Assembly (NCBI GenBank): GCA_004297315.1
Contig: SCTU01000246.1
Location: 1-12,311 of the forward strand
Direction of reading: 5' to 3'
Source: Dehalococcoidia bacterium
GTDB taxonomy: Bacteria > Chloroflexota > Dehalococcoidia > UBA2979
DNA: 12,311 nt
The position numbers and the translations under genes were made by a program. The stretch's first letter is position 1; every line of letters begins with the position of its first letter. Positions 1 through 6,257 of the stretch are shown here, piece after piece. The notes beneath the pieces were generated by a model that searched no databases, was not told the origin of the DNA, and saw only the letters and a program-made list of their open reading frames with translations.

Positions 1-268
1 GCCCCAGGGCGCGCCGGTGGTCGAGGCGCTCCTGCGCATCTCGGAGCAGGTCATCCGGCACTTGCTCGTCCGTGGGATCATCCCGTTCCAGGGCCACGAC
101 CGCCGCGACCGTGACCGCGACGAGCGCGACCGTGAGGACCGCGACGACCGCGGTCGCGACCGCGACGAGCGGGACGACCGCGACCGCGGCCCGAGGGCCA
201 GCGCCGAACCGGACGCCGACAATCCGGAGATGGCAGAGGCCGAGACGGCTACGGCCGTCGCCGACTAA
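1..268 (+). CDS. rpsF: Ribosomal protein bS6, C-terminal part (5' end outside window)
   Basis: Partial gene read in the frame whose first full codon is at base 2; the TAA stop is at 266-268. The visible start (PQGAPVVEALLRISEQVIRH, then LLVRG) matches the end of the bS6 fold, where a last helix leads into the R-H/Y-L-L/V-V-R strand. bS6 sits on the platform of the 30S subunit and pairs with bS18, whose gene is two genes downstream. After the fold the protein does not end as usual: it runs into a 30-residue tract made almost only of Arg and Asp, then an acidic, Ala-rich end (from PRASAEPDADNP to AVAD). The C-terminal tail is about 58 residues. Some bS6 proteins carry disordered acidic tails, and in E. 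coli the tail is glutamylated by RimK, but a mixed-charge R/D tail is unusual. Identity is supported by the short conserved piece and by the rpsF-ssb-rpsR order. Confidence 0.85.
   Translation, partial: PQGAPVVEALLRISEQVIRHLLVRGIIPFQGHDRRDRDRDERDREDRDDRGRDRDERDDRDRGPRASAEPDADNPEMAEAETATAVAD
98..187 (+). repeat. Arg/Asp codon repeat encoding the S6 tail
   Basis: Thirty consecutive codons give 13 Arg, 13 Asp, 3 Glu and one Gly, built mainly from repeats of the hexamer CGCGAC and close variants (CGTGAC, CGCGACGAG). The array is imperfect, so it looks like an old or selected low-complexity tract and not a fresh slippage product. It stays in frame with rpsF. Confidence 0.85.
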
Positions 269-296
269 CGCGTCTCCCCGGATTCCGGAGCATCCC

Positions 297-713
297 GTGC
301 TCAACAAATGCATGGTCATTGGCCACCTGGGTCGCGATCCCGAGATGCGGTACACCGCCAACGGGAGCGCGGTCACCACGTTCTCGGTCGCGGCCAGCCG
401 TCGCTACACCAGCAACGGCGAACAGCGCGAAGAGACCGAGTGGTTCAACGTGGTGACGTGGAACCGTCTCGCGGAGACCTGTGCGCAGTACCTGCAGAAG
501 GGCCGCCTCGTCTACGTCGAAGGGCGGCTGCAGACGCGCTCCTGGGACGACCAACAGACGGGCCAGAAGCGTTATCGCACGGAACTGATCGCCGAAGAGG
601 TGAAGTTCCTGGGTGGGGCGCGCGACGGCGCTGGCGGCGGCGGGTTTGCGCCCGGCATGGCCGTCGGCCCCGACAGCGAAGGTGACATCGACCCGGACGA
701 CCTGCCGTTCTAG
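297..713 (+). CDS. ssb: Single-stranded DNA-binding protein
   Basis: Protein of 138 residues that coats single-stranded DNA in replication, repair and recombination. Residues 1-106 form the OB-fold: MLNKCMVIGHLGRDPEMRY at the start, TEWFNVVTW with conserved Trp49 and Trp55, then the KGRLVYVEGRLQTRSW strand region. A short glycine-rich linker (about 108-128) leads to the acidic tip DPDDLPF, the conserved hook that recruits partner enzymes. The linker is short compared with E. coli SSB (178 residues). The GTG at 297 is chosen as start because GGAG at 287-290 lies six bases upstream and it gives the canonical M-L-N-K beginning; the next in-frame ATG (312) would cut off the first strand. It lies between rpsF and rpsR, the usual place for ssb, 28 bp after rpsF. 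Confidence 0.95.
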   Translation: MLNKCMVIGHLGRDPEMRYTANGSAVTTFSVAASRRYTSNGEQREETEWFNVVTWNRLAETCAQYLQKGRLVYVEGRLQTRSWDDQQTGQKRYRTELIAEEVKFLGGARDGAGGGGFAPGMAVGPDSEGDIDPDDLPF

Positions 714-741
714 CGGAGCGTCCGGCAATGGAGGATTGACG

Positions 742-1056
742 ATGAACGACGACGGCCAGGGCGACGAGCGACGCGGTCGAGGCGGTCGCGGCGGCGGCGG
801 TGGGGGCGGTTTCCGCCGTCCGCGCGGCTGCGAATTCTGCCGCGCGAAGACGGACGTCGTCGACTACAAGGACGTGAACCTCGTGCGCCGCTACATCACC
901 GAGCGCGGCAAGATGGAGCCTCGACGCAAGGCTTCGACCTGTGCGCGCCACCAGCGGGCGGTCGCCCAGGCGGTGAAGCGGGCGCGGCACCTCGCCCTCT
1001 TGCCGTACACCTCGGAGCACGTGCGCGTCTCCGGCATGCACATGGGGCGCCGCTAG
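742..1056 (+). CDS. rpsR: Ribosomal protein bS18, zinc-binding (C+) form
   Basis: A 104-residue small-subunit protein that pairs with bS6 on the 30S platform. The core runs from about residue 29 (RGCEFCRAK) through DYKDVNLVRRYITERGKMEPRR to ARHLALLPY. CEFC near residue 32 and the later TCARHQ give the four ligands (C, C, C, H) of the zinc-containing C+ form known for S18. The first 28 residues form an extra acidic then Arg/Gly-rich arm (RRGRGGRG followed by seven Gly). The ATG at 742 is preceded by GGAGGA starting at base 730, a strong ribosome binding site. The rplI (bL9) gene that often follows rpsR is absent; a membrane foldase-like gene comes next. Confidence 0.96.
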   Translation: MNDDGQGDERRGRGGRGGGGGGGFRRPRGCEFCRAKTDVVDYKDVNLVRRYITERGKMEPRRKASTCARHQRAVAQAVKRARHLALLPYTSEHVRVSGMHMGRR

Positions 1057-1066
1057 CGGCTTGCGG

Positions 1067-1087
1067 GCAGGCGGCGTGGCCGCCTGC
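1067..1087 (+). other. Perfect 9-bp GC hairpin between rpsR and the foldase-like gene
   Basis: GCAGGCGGC at 1067-1075 and its exact reverse complement GCCGCCTGC at 1079-1087 flank the triloop GTG. It begins 11 bases after the rpsR stop and ends four bases before the next Shine-Dalgarno (GGGGAG, 1091-1096). There is no T-run after it, so it is not a classic intrinsic terminator. It could protect the 3' end of the ribosomal-protein mRNA, cause partial termination, or modulate translation of the next gene. Confidence 0.55.
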
Positions 1088-1102
1088 TGAGGGGAGTGCG
1101 AC

Positions 1103-2152
1103 GTGGCGACCACCCGCCCTTCCCGCGCGGCCCAACCAGCCCCCGCCGTCCGTCCCGTGCGCGCGGCCGAGCGTCGCGCGCGGCTCGCCAGCGAGGGACG
1201 CATCGAGCAACGCGTGTATCTCGCCGCGGCCGTTGTGGGCATCGCGGTCGCCCTCATCGTCGTCGCGGGCATCGTGCTCACGGTCGTGCTCCCCCCGCGC
1301 TCGAAGGTCCTGACGGTCGGTCCTCGCACGTTTACCGCGGCGGACGTCGCGGTGCGCGCCAAGTACGCGATCGCCGGCGAGTCCAACCGGCTGGTCGTCT
1401 CCGATCCCGCCTCGATCATCCCGACGCTCCTCCGCGAGGAGACGCTGCGCCAGAAGGCCGGCCACCTCGGCGTCTCCGTCACGGACGAGGAGTTGAAGGC
1501 CGAGCTGCGCAAGCGCATGGGGACGGCTGAGGGTCAGCCCGACGAGGCGTTCCAGACCGCCTACAACCGCTATCTGGAGATCCTCCCGATCTCGCGCGCC
1601 CAGTACGAAGAGATCGTGAGCACTGCCGTGCTGCGGACCAAGGTGATCGAGGCGTTCAAGGCGACCGTGCCCGCGACCGGGCCGCAACTCCATTTGCTCG
1701 CCGTCGCGGGGCCCGACCGCGCCAAGCTTGAGGACATGCGCACGGCGGTCACTTCCGGCAAGGACTTCAAGTCAGAGGCGGTGGCACGCGGCCTCGTCAC
1801 GGACCCCTCCCGGGCAGACCTCGCCTGGTTCGACCCGGCGTCGTTGCCGGACCGGATCGCGCGGGTGCGTGACCTGAAGGCCGGCGAAACCTCAGAGGTC
1901 ATCCTCGACACGCAGAGCGGCAGCTTCTTCCTCGCCCAGGTGGTGGAGCGGAGCGAGGACCGCGCCTACGACGACACCGTGAAAGGCCAGGTCGCGAACC
2001 GGCAGTTCGACGAGTGGGTGAAGTCAGAAGAGGCGTCGTTGGGCGGCACGCCTTCACTTTCCGGCACGGCGAGGGCCTGGGTCACGCGGCAGTTGAAGGG
2101 CACGCTGGCGGACGCGAACCGCCGGGCGCAGGCCCAGCAGGCTCCGAAGTGA
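1103..2152 (+). CDS. Membrane-anchored SurA/PrsA-like protein with degenerate parvulin domain
   Basis: A 349-residue protein. Residues 1-38 are Ala/Pro/Arg-rich and presumably cytoplasmic, 39-63 form one hydrophobic membrane segment (LAAAVVGIAVALIVVAGIV), and the rest should lie outside the membrane. Residues about 75-188 look like the helical SurA N-terminal chaperone region, with a typical LLREETLRQKAGHLGVSVTD stretch. Residues about 194-283 resemble a parvulin (PpiC) peptidyl-prolyl isomerase: QLHLLAV at the first strand, SGKDFKSEAVARG, ADLAWFDPASLP, LKAGETSEVI. His197 aligns with the first parvulin His, but the later G-Y-H His is replaced by Phe (GSFFLAQV), so isomerase activity is doubtful and a chaperone role is more likely. 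GTG at 1103 follows GGGGAG by six bases. Its stop overlaps the start of hom by GTGA. The family call is fairly firm; the substrate is unknown. Confidence 0.78.
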   Translation: MATTRPSRAAQPAPAVRPVRAAERRARLASEGRIEQRVYLAAAVVGIAVALIVVAGIVLTVVLPPRSKVLTVGPRTFTAADVAVRAKYAIAGESNRLVVSDPASIIPTLLREETLRQKAGHLGVSVTDEELKAELRKRMGTAEGQPDEAFQTAYNRYLEILPISRAQYEEIVSTAVLRTKVIEAFKATVPATGPQLHLLAVAGPDRAKLEDMRTAVTSGKDFKSEAVARGLVTDPSRADLAWFDPASLPDRIARVRDLKAGETSEVILDTQSGSFFLAQVVERSEDRAYDDTVKGQVANRQFDEWVKSEEASLGGTPSLSGTARAWVTRQLKGTLADANRRAQAQQAPK

Positions 2153-3435
2153 GCGAGACCGTCGGCGTCTCCCTTCTTGGTGCGGGCAACATCGGCAGTG
2201 GCGTGATCGCGGCGCTCAGCGCTGGCGCCACCCGCTATGCCGCGCGTGTCGGCCGGCCGATCGAAGTGCGCCGCGTGATGGTGCGCGACACCGAGCGGGT
2301 CCGCGCGGGCCTCGCGCCCCAGCAGATCGTCGGACGGCTGGAGGATGTCCTCGGCGACCCGGGGACGCAGATCCTGATCGAGGTCATGGGCGGCGAGCAT
2401 CCCGCGCGGGAGGCGATCGAGGCGGCCCTGCGTTCGGGACGCCATGTCGTGACCGCGAACAAGGAGGTCATGGCGAAGGCGGGGAGCGAGCTGCTCCAGA
2501 TCGCCGCGGACTACGGCGTCCGCCTGCTTTTCGAGGCCTCGGTCGGCGGCGGCATCCCGGTGATCGGCCCGCTGTCGCGTGACCTGCTGGCGAACGAGGT
2601 TTCCGCGATCACCGCGATCATCAACGGCACGACCAACTACATGCTGACGGCCATGACGCAGCGGGGCGCCGACTACGCGGACATCCTTGCGGAGGCCCAG
2701 CGCCTGGGCTATGCGGAGCCCGACCCGTCGGCCGACGTCGAGGGGATCGACGCTGCGTACAAGATCGCCGTGCTGTGCGGCCTCGCCTTCAACGTGGAGA
2801 TCAGCCCGGAGGAGGTCTCGCGCCAGGGGATCACGACGATCACCGCGCGCGACATCACCTACGCGGAACGCCTCGGCTACGTGATCAAGTTGCTGGCCAG
2901 CGCGCGCCTGATTGGCGGCGCGGTGGCGGCGACCGTCCAGCCCACGCTCGTCGGCGCTGACGAGCCGCTGGCGAAAGTGGACGGCGTGCTGAACGCCGTC
3001 CAGTTCGAGGGCGACCTCGTCGGCCGCGTGCTGTTCGAGGGCCCCGGGGCAGGCGCGGGCCCCACGGCGTCCTCGATCCTGGCGGACGTGCTGGACGTCG
3101 CGCAGGACGTGGTCACGGGGCGGCGGCCGCTCGCGTTCGTGCCGCGGCGGCGGCTGCGCGTCGCGACGCCCGCGGAGCATGAGGCGCGGTACTACCTGCG
3201 GGTGGCCGTGCTCGACCAGCCGGGCGTGCTCGCACGCATCGCCGCGATCCTCGGCGAGCAGCGGATCTCGATCGCGTCGGTCATCCAGTTCGACCGCGCA
3301 TCCGCCGACGGTACGGCCGAACTCGTATTCACGACGCACCAGGCGTCGGGCGGTGCGCTCCAGACCGCGGTCGCCGCGATCCGCGCGATGGACATCGTCC
3401 GCGAGGTCGGCAACGTGCTGCCGATGGCCGGTTAG
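2149..3435 (+). CDS. hom: Homoserine dehydrogenase with ACT domain
   Basis: A 428-residue enzyme that reduces aspartate semialdehyde to homoserine with NAD(P)H, the branch point to threonine and methionine. Residues 1-130 form the Rossmann domain: LLGAGNIGSG at 9-18, and TANKEVMAK with conserved Lys105. The catalytic part holds NGTTNYM (159-165) and ADVEGIDAAYK (195-205), where Asp201 and Lys205 match the catalytic pair known from the yeast enzyme (Asp219, Lys223). An ACT domain covers about 348-424 (from YYLRVAVLDQPGVLARIAAI to NVLPMAG), which in this family usually gives feedback control by threonine. The GTG at 2149 shares bases with the TGA of the upstream gene (GTGA) and gives a start only a few residues before the nucleotide-binding loop; upstream in-frame starts would add a tail with no family match. 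Length is typical. It leads a cluster with thrC. Confidence 0.96.
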   Translation: MSETVGVSLLGAGNIGSGVIAALSAGATRYAARVGRPIEVRRVMVRDTERVRAGLAPQQIVGRLEDVLGDPGTQILIEVMGGEHPAREAIEAALRSGRHVVTANKEVMAKAGSELLQIAADYGVRLLFEASVGGGIPVIGPLSRDLLANEVSAITAIINGTTNYMLTAMTQRGADYADILAEAQRLGYAEPDPSADVEGIDAAYKIAVLCGLAFNVEISPEEVSRQGITTITARDITYAERLGYVIKLLASARLIGGAVAATVQPTLVGADEPLAKVDGVLNAVQFEGDLVGRVLFEGPGAGAGPTASSILADVLDVAQDVVTGRRPLAFVPRRRLRVATPAEHEARYYLRVAVLDQPGVLARIAAILGEQRISIASVIQFDRASADGTAELVFTTHQASGGALQTAVAAIRAMDIVREVGNVLPMAG

Positions 3436-3444
3436 GAGGGCGCC

Positions 3445-4515
3445 GTGGACGGGCAAGAGGGACGGGACGGCGGCACGCCGCAGACGACGCTGCCCGCGCC
3501 CCTGCCGGGCCAGGGCACGTGGATCGGCGACGAACTCCAGCGCGCTCAGCAGCGCGTCGAGTCGCTGACCCGGGAGATCATGCACATGCAGCAAGCGCTC
3601 AAGGCGCAGCAGGAAGAGTCGGCACGGCTCCTCGAGACGGTCCAGATCCTCGACGGCCGGACACTGCGCCATGAGGCCGGACAGGACGCCGCCCGCGAAG
3701 TGCGGCATGAGTTGGCCGTCCTGGAGGAGCGCATCGCCGCAGAAGCCGCGATGCGGCGCGAGCTCGCCGCACAACTCGCGCGTGCCGAGGAGCGCGAGGC
3801 GGAGGCCCAGGGCGAATTGCAGCGCGTGCTCGGCCAGATCGCCACGCAACTGGAAGACGCCACCGGGCGGGACGCCGCCGTCCTCGCACGCCAGCGCTCG
3901 ATCCTCGACGAGGCGGCGGTGCGCGAGCGCGACGGCCGCGACCACGACTCGCGCCTCGAGGCGATCGAGCGCCAGATCGGGGCACTCGAGGAGCAGGCCC
4001 GCCATGCGGGAGTCGAGGTCGCCCGGGTCGTTGCGTCCTTCTCGCCGCTGCCGACGACGATCGAGGCGATCGAGGCGCGCGTGCGCACCCTGCAGGCAGA
4101 CCAGCGCCGCATGGACGACGAGGTCACGGCCGTGAGGGCGATCCGCGACCGCGAGGAGGCACTGCTCGAGGTGCTCGAGCAGCAACGGGTCACCCGCGCG
4201 CGCGTGGAGGACCGGCTCAACACCGTGGAGGAGACCGTCGAGGAGGTCCGCCGCCGCCAGGGTGCGCTCGCCGAGGAGCAGGCGCTGCTCGGCCGCACGC
4301 AGGCGGGGGCGGCGGAGGAACGCCGTGCGATCCTCGAGCGGATCGAGTCCCAGCGCGACGCCGTATTGGAGCACCTGCGCCGCCAGTTGCGCGCGGCCGA
4401 GGAGAGCGCCCGCCGCCACATCGAAGAGACCGAGCGGGAGATCCGCGTCGCCCGCACGCTGCTCGTGCGGATGGACGAAGAGCACGAGGGCGCGGGCCGG
4501 GAGCAGCCGCTGTGA
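3445..4515 (+). CDS. Unrecognised coiled-coil protein in the threonine operon
   Basis: A 356-residue protein I cannot assign. Residues 1-27 are Gly/Pro-rich and disordered. Residues 28-197 and 205-345 are almost pure heptad-type helix, dominated by Glu, Arg, Ala, Leu and Gln, broken by a hinge at FSPLP (199-203). It has no Cys, no Tyr, one Trp (26) and one Lys (53), so its positive charge comes almost wholly from Arg. No signal peptide, membrane segment or catalytic motif is visible, so it should be cytoplasmic and structural. GTG at 3445 is preceded by AGGAGGG (3434-3440), which starts inside the TAG stop of hom; its own TGA overlaps the GTG of thrC. Coding in this frame is credible despite long open frames on the other strand, because it has good ribosome-binding and stop/start coupling and sits between two genes on the same strand. 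Generic similarity to SMC or myosin-like coils would be compositional. Confidence 0.8.
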   Translation: MDGQEGRDGGTPQTTLPAPLPGQGTWIGDELQRAQQRVESLTREIMHMQQALKAQQEESARLLETVQILDGRTLRHEAGQDAAREVRHELAVLEERIAAEAAMRRELAAQLARAEEREAEAQGELQRVLGQIATQLEDATGRDAAVLARQRSILDEAAVRERDGRDHDSRLEAIERQIGALEEQARHAGVEVARVVASFSPLPTTIEAIEARVRTLQADQRRMDDEVTAVRAIRDREEALLEVLEQQRVTRARVEDRLNTVEETVEEVRRRQGALAEEQALLGRTQAGAAEERRAILERIESQRDAVLEHLRRQLRAAEESARRHIEETEREIRVARTLLVRMDEEHEGAGREQPL

Positions 4516-5591
4516 GCCCGGCTCCCGCGTCGACGCAGGACGGCAGGTTCATCCTCGAGCGGTACCGGGACCGCCTGCCCGTCACCGACCTCACGCCGAT
4601 GGTCACGCTGGGCGAGGGCGGGACGCCGCTCGTCCGCTCGCGCGTGATCGAGGGCGAGCTCGGCCTCGAGGCGCTGTACTTCAAGCTCGAGTACCTGAAC
4701 CCGACCGGCTCCTTCAAGGATCGCGGCATGGTGATGGCCGTCGCGAAGGCGGTCGAGGACGGCGCACGCGCGGTGATCTGCGCCTCCACCGGCAACACCT
4801 CGGCGTCTGCTGCCGCCTATGCCGTGCGCCACGGCCTGAAGGCGTACGTGATCGTGCCGGCCGGCAAGATCGCGATGGGGAAACTGGCGCAGGCCGTGGT
4901 CCACGGGGCGGAGATCGTGCAGATCGACGGGTCGTTTGACGACGCCCTGAACATCGTGCGTGCGATCGCCGAGCGGCACAGCGTCGCGCTCGTGAACTCC
5001 GTGAACCCGCACCGCATCGAGGGTCAGAAGACGGCGGCGTTCGAGATTGTGGACGACCTGGGCGACGCGCCGGACATCCTCTGCATCCCGGTCGGCAACG
5101 CGGGGAACATCACGGCGTACTGGAGAGGGTTCCAGGAGTACCACCGCTCCGAGCGCGCCACGCTGCTGCCGCAGATGTGGGGCTTCCAGGCCGCGGGCGC
5201 CGCGCCGATCGTCCTCGGCCACCCGGTCGAGCATCCGGAGACGGTCGCGACCGCGATCCGCATTGGGAACCCGGCGTCGTGGGACGGCGCGGTCAACGCA
5301 CGTGACGCGTCCGGTGGCCAGATCAAGGCCGTGACGGACGAGGAGATCCTCGCGGCGTACGGCCGCCTCGCCGCGGACGAGGGACTCTTCTGCGAGCCGG
5401 CCTCTGCCGCCTCACTGGCCGGCCTGGTCCAGCAGCATCGTGCCGGTGCGGACCTCCGGGGCAAGGTCGCGGTCTGCATCCTGACGGGTCACGGCCTGAA
5501 GGATCCGGACACCGCGATGACCGTGGAGGCCACGCTCCACCGTTCGGCGGCTGATATCGCCGAGGTCGAGCACGTCCTCGGCTGGTCCTAG
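4512..5591 (+). CDS. thrC: Threonine synthase
   Basis: A 359-residue pyridoxal-phosphate enzyme of fold type II that turns O-phosphohomoserine into threonine. LGEGGTPLVRS (33-43) opens the domain; Lys69 in NPTGSFKDRGM is the Schiff-base lysine; ASTGNTSASAAAYAVRHG binds substrate; NPHRIEGQKTAAFEI and the phosphate-cradle loop PVGNAGNITAYW follow; the end carries LTGHGLKDPD, which is typical of threonine synthases and argues against serine/threonine dehydratase or cysteine synthase. GTG at 4512 overlaps the TGA of the coiled-coil gene (GTGA), so translation is probably coupled. The thrB step (homoserine kinase) that makes its substrate is not in the window. TAG stop at 5589-5591. Confidence 0.96.
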   Translation: MSPAPASTQDGRFILERYRDRLPVTDLTPMVTLGEGGTPLVRSRVIEGELGLEALYFKLEYLNPTGSFKDRGMVMAVAKAVEDGARAVICASTGNTSASAAAYAVRHGLKAYVIVPAGKIAMGKLAQAVVHGAEIVQIDGSFDDALNIVRAIAERHSVALVNSVNPHRIEGQKTAAFEIVDDLGDAPDILCIPVGNAGNITAYWRGFQEYHRSERATLLPQMWGFQAAGAAPIVLGHPVEHPETVATAIRIGNPASWDGAVNARDASGGQIKAVTDEEILAAYGRLAADEGLFCEPASAASLAGLVQQHRAGADLRGKVAVCILTGHGLKDPDTAMTVEATLHRSAADIAEVEHVLGWS

Positions 5592-5609
5592 GGCAGCGTC
5601 AGGCACCCG

Positions 5610-5638
5610 TTCGGACGCCTCAGGCGCCGGTGTATCGT
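5610..5638 (+). promoter_or_regulatory. Possible promoter for folE
   Basis: TATCGT at 5633-5638 (4/6 to TATAAT) lies 17 bp after TTCGGA at 5610-5615 (3/6 to TTGACA). A start near 5645 would leave about 22 bases before the folE ATG, enough for its GGAGGA. The match is weak; the 76-bp gap after thrC is the longest between genes in this part, which supports a new transcript here. Confidence 0.3.
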
Positions 5639-5654
5639 GGTTGCACCACCTGAT

Positions 5655-5660
5655 GGAGGA
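5655..5660 (+). promoter_or_regulatory. Shine-Dalgarno GGAGGA that fixes the folE start
   Basis: A full-strength GGAGGA lies seven bases before the ATG at 5668. It decides for that ATG over the in-frame TTG at 5641, which has no such site. Confidence 0.85.
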
Positions 5661-5667
5661 GACGCCG

Positions 5668-6252
5668 ATGGCGCCGTCGATGCCCCGTGCAACCGCCGAC
5701 CGCGACGCCTTGATCATCACGCTGCGCACGATGATCAGCGAGCTCGGCCTGAACCCTGAGGACGAGGGCCTGGCGGAGACGCCGCGTCGCATCGCGGACA
5801 TGTACCTCGAACTCTTCCAGGGGCTCTGGCAGGACCCGCGTGAGGTCCTGAGCGTGATGTTCGACGAGAAGCACGACGAGATGGTGGTCCTGCGCGACAT
5901 CCCGTTCTATTCGATGTGCGAGCACCATTTCCTGCCGTTCCACGGACAGGCGCACGTGGGCTACCTGCCGGACGGGAAGATCGTGGGACTCTCGAAACTC
6001 GCGCGCGCCGTGGAGATATTCGCCCACCGGCCGCAGGTGCAGGAGCGACTCACCAGCCAGGTCGCCGACTGTATCGAGGAGGTGCTTGGCGCGAAGGGCG
6101 TCGGCGTCGTGATCAGCGCGGAACACCTGTGCATGACGGCCCGCGGCGTCCGCAAGCCCGGCTCCGCGATGGTGACTTCGGCGATGCGCGGCCGCTTCCG
6201 CTCGGACATGTCCACACGCAGCGAGTTCCTTCGCCTGATCGGGCAGTCGTAG
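5668..6252 (+). CDS. folE: GTP cyclohydrolase I
   Basis: A 194-residue enzyme that opens the GTP ring to make dihydroneopterin triphosphate, the first step to folate and tetrahydrobiopterin (in some bacteria also queuosine). The T-fold domain shows ETPRRIADMY, then SMCEHHFLPFHGQAHVGYLP with zinc ligands Cys84 and His87, KIVGLSKLARAVEIFAHRPQ, and AEHLCMTARGVRKPGS with the third ligand Cys155. C-x2-H plus the distal Cys is the classical zinc-dependent FolE (type IA), not the metal-flexible FolE2. Length is near the usual 190-220. The ATG start is set by GGAGGA. The glycosyltransferase gene follows after 5 bases, so they may share a transcript without an obvious functional link. Confidence 0.97.
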   Translation: MAPSMPRATADRDALIITLRTMISELGLNPEDEGLAETPRRIADMYLELFQGLWQDPREVLSVMFDEKHDEMVVLRDIPFYSMCEHHFLPFHGQAHVGYLPDGKIVGLSKLARAVEIFAHRPQVQERLTSQVADCIEEVLGAKGVGVVISAEHLCMTARGVRKPGSAMVTSAMRGRFRSDMSTRSEFLRLIGQS

Positions 6253-6257
6253 CCGCC

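Noticed and set aside
98..187. Could the CGCGAC repeat be a CRISPR-like or tandem DNA repeat element?
   Set aside because: No spacers, irregular units and perfect maintenance of the rpsF frame; it is a protein-level repeat.
274..290. Possible hairpin CTCC/GGAG hiding the ssb ribosome binding site
   Set aside because: Only four base pairs with a nine-base loop, and a competing CCGG/CCGG pairing; too weak to call regulatory.
72..296. Upstream in-frame extension of ssb
   Set aside because: The frame is open upstream only because it crosses the Arg/Asp repeat of rpsF in another frame, giving a Thr/Ala-rich run. The GTG at 297 has a Shine-Dalgarno and the canonical SSB start.
1067..1087. Intrinsic terminator after rpsR
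   Set aside because: The stem is good but is followed by TGAGGGG with no T-run, so it is listed only as a hairpin.
1966..4485. Open frame of 839 codons on the - strand across hom and the coiled-coil gene
   Set aside because: It overlaps recognised genes in full, reads as Arg/Leu/His-rich low-complexity protein, and has no family motif. Long antisense frames are expected opposite GC-rich coding DNA with G/C third positions.
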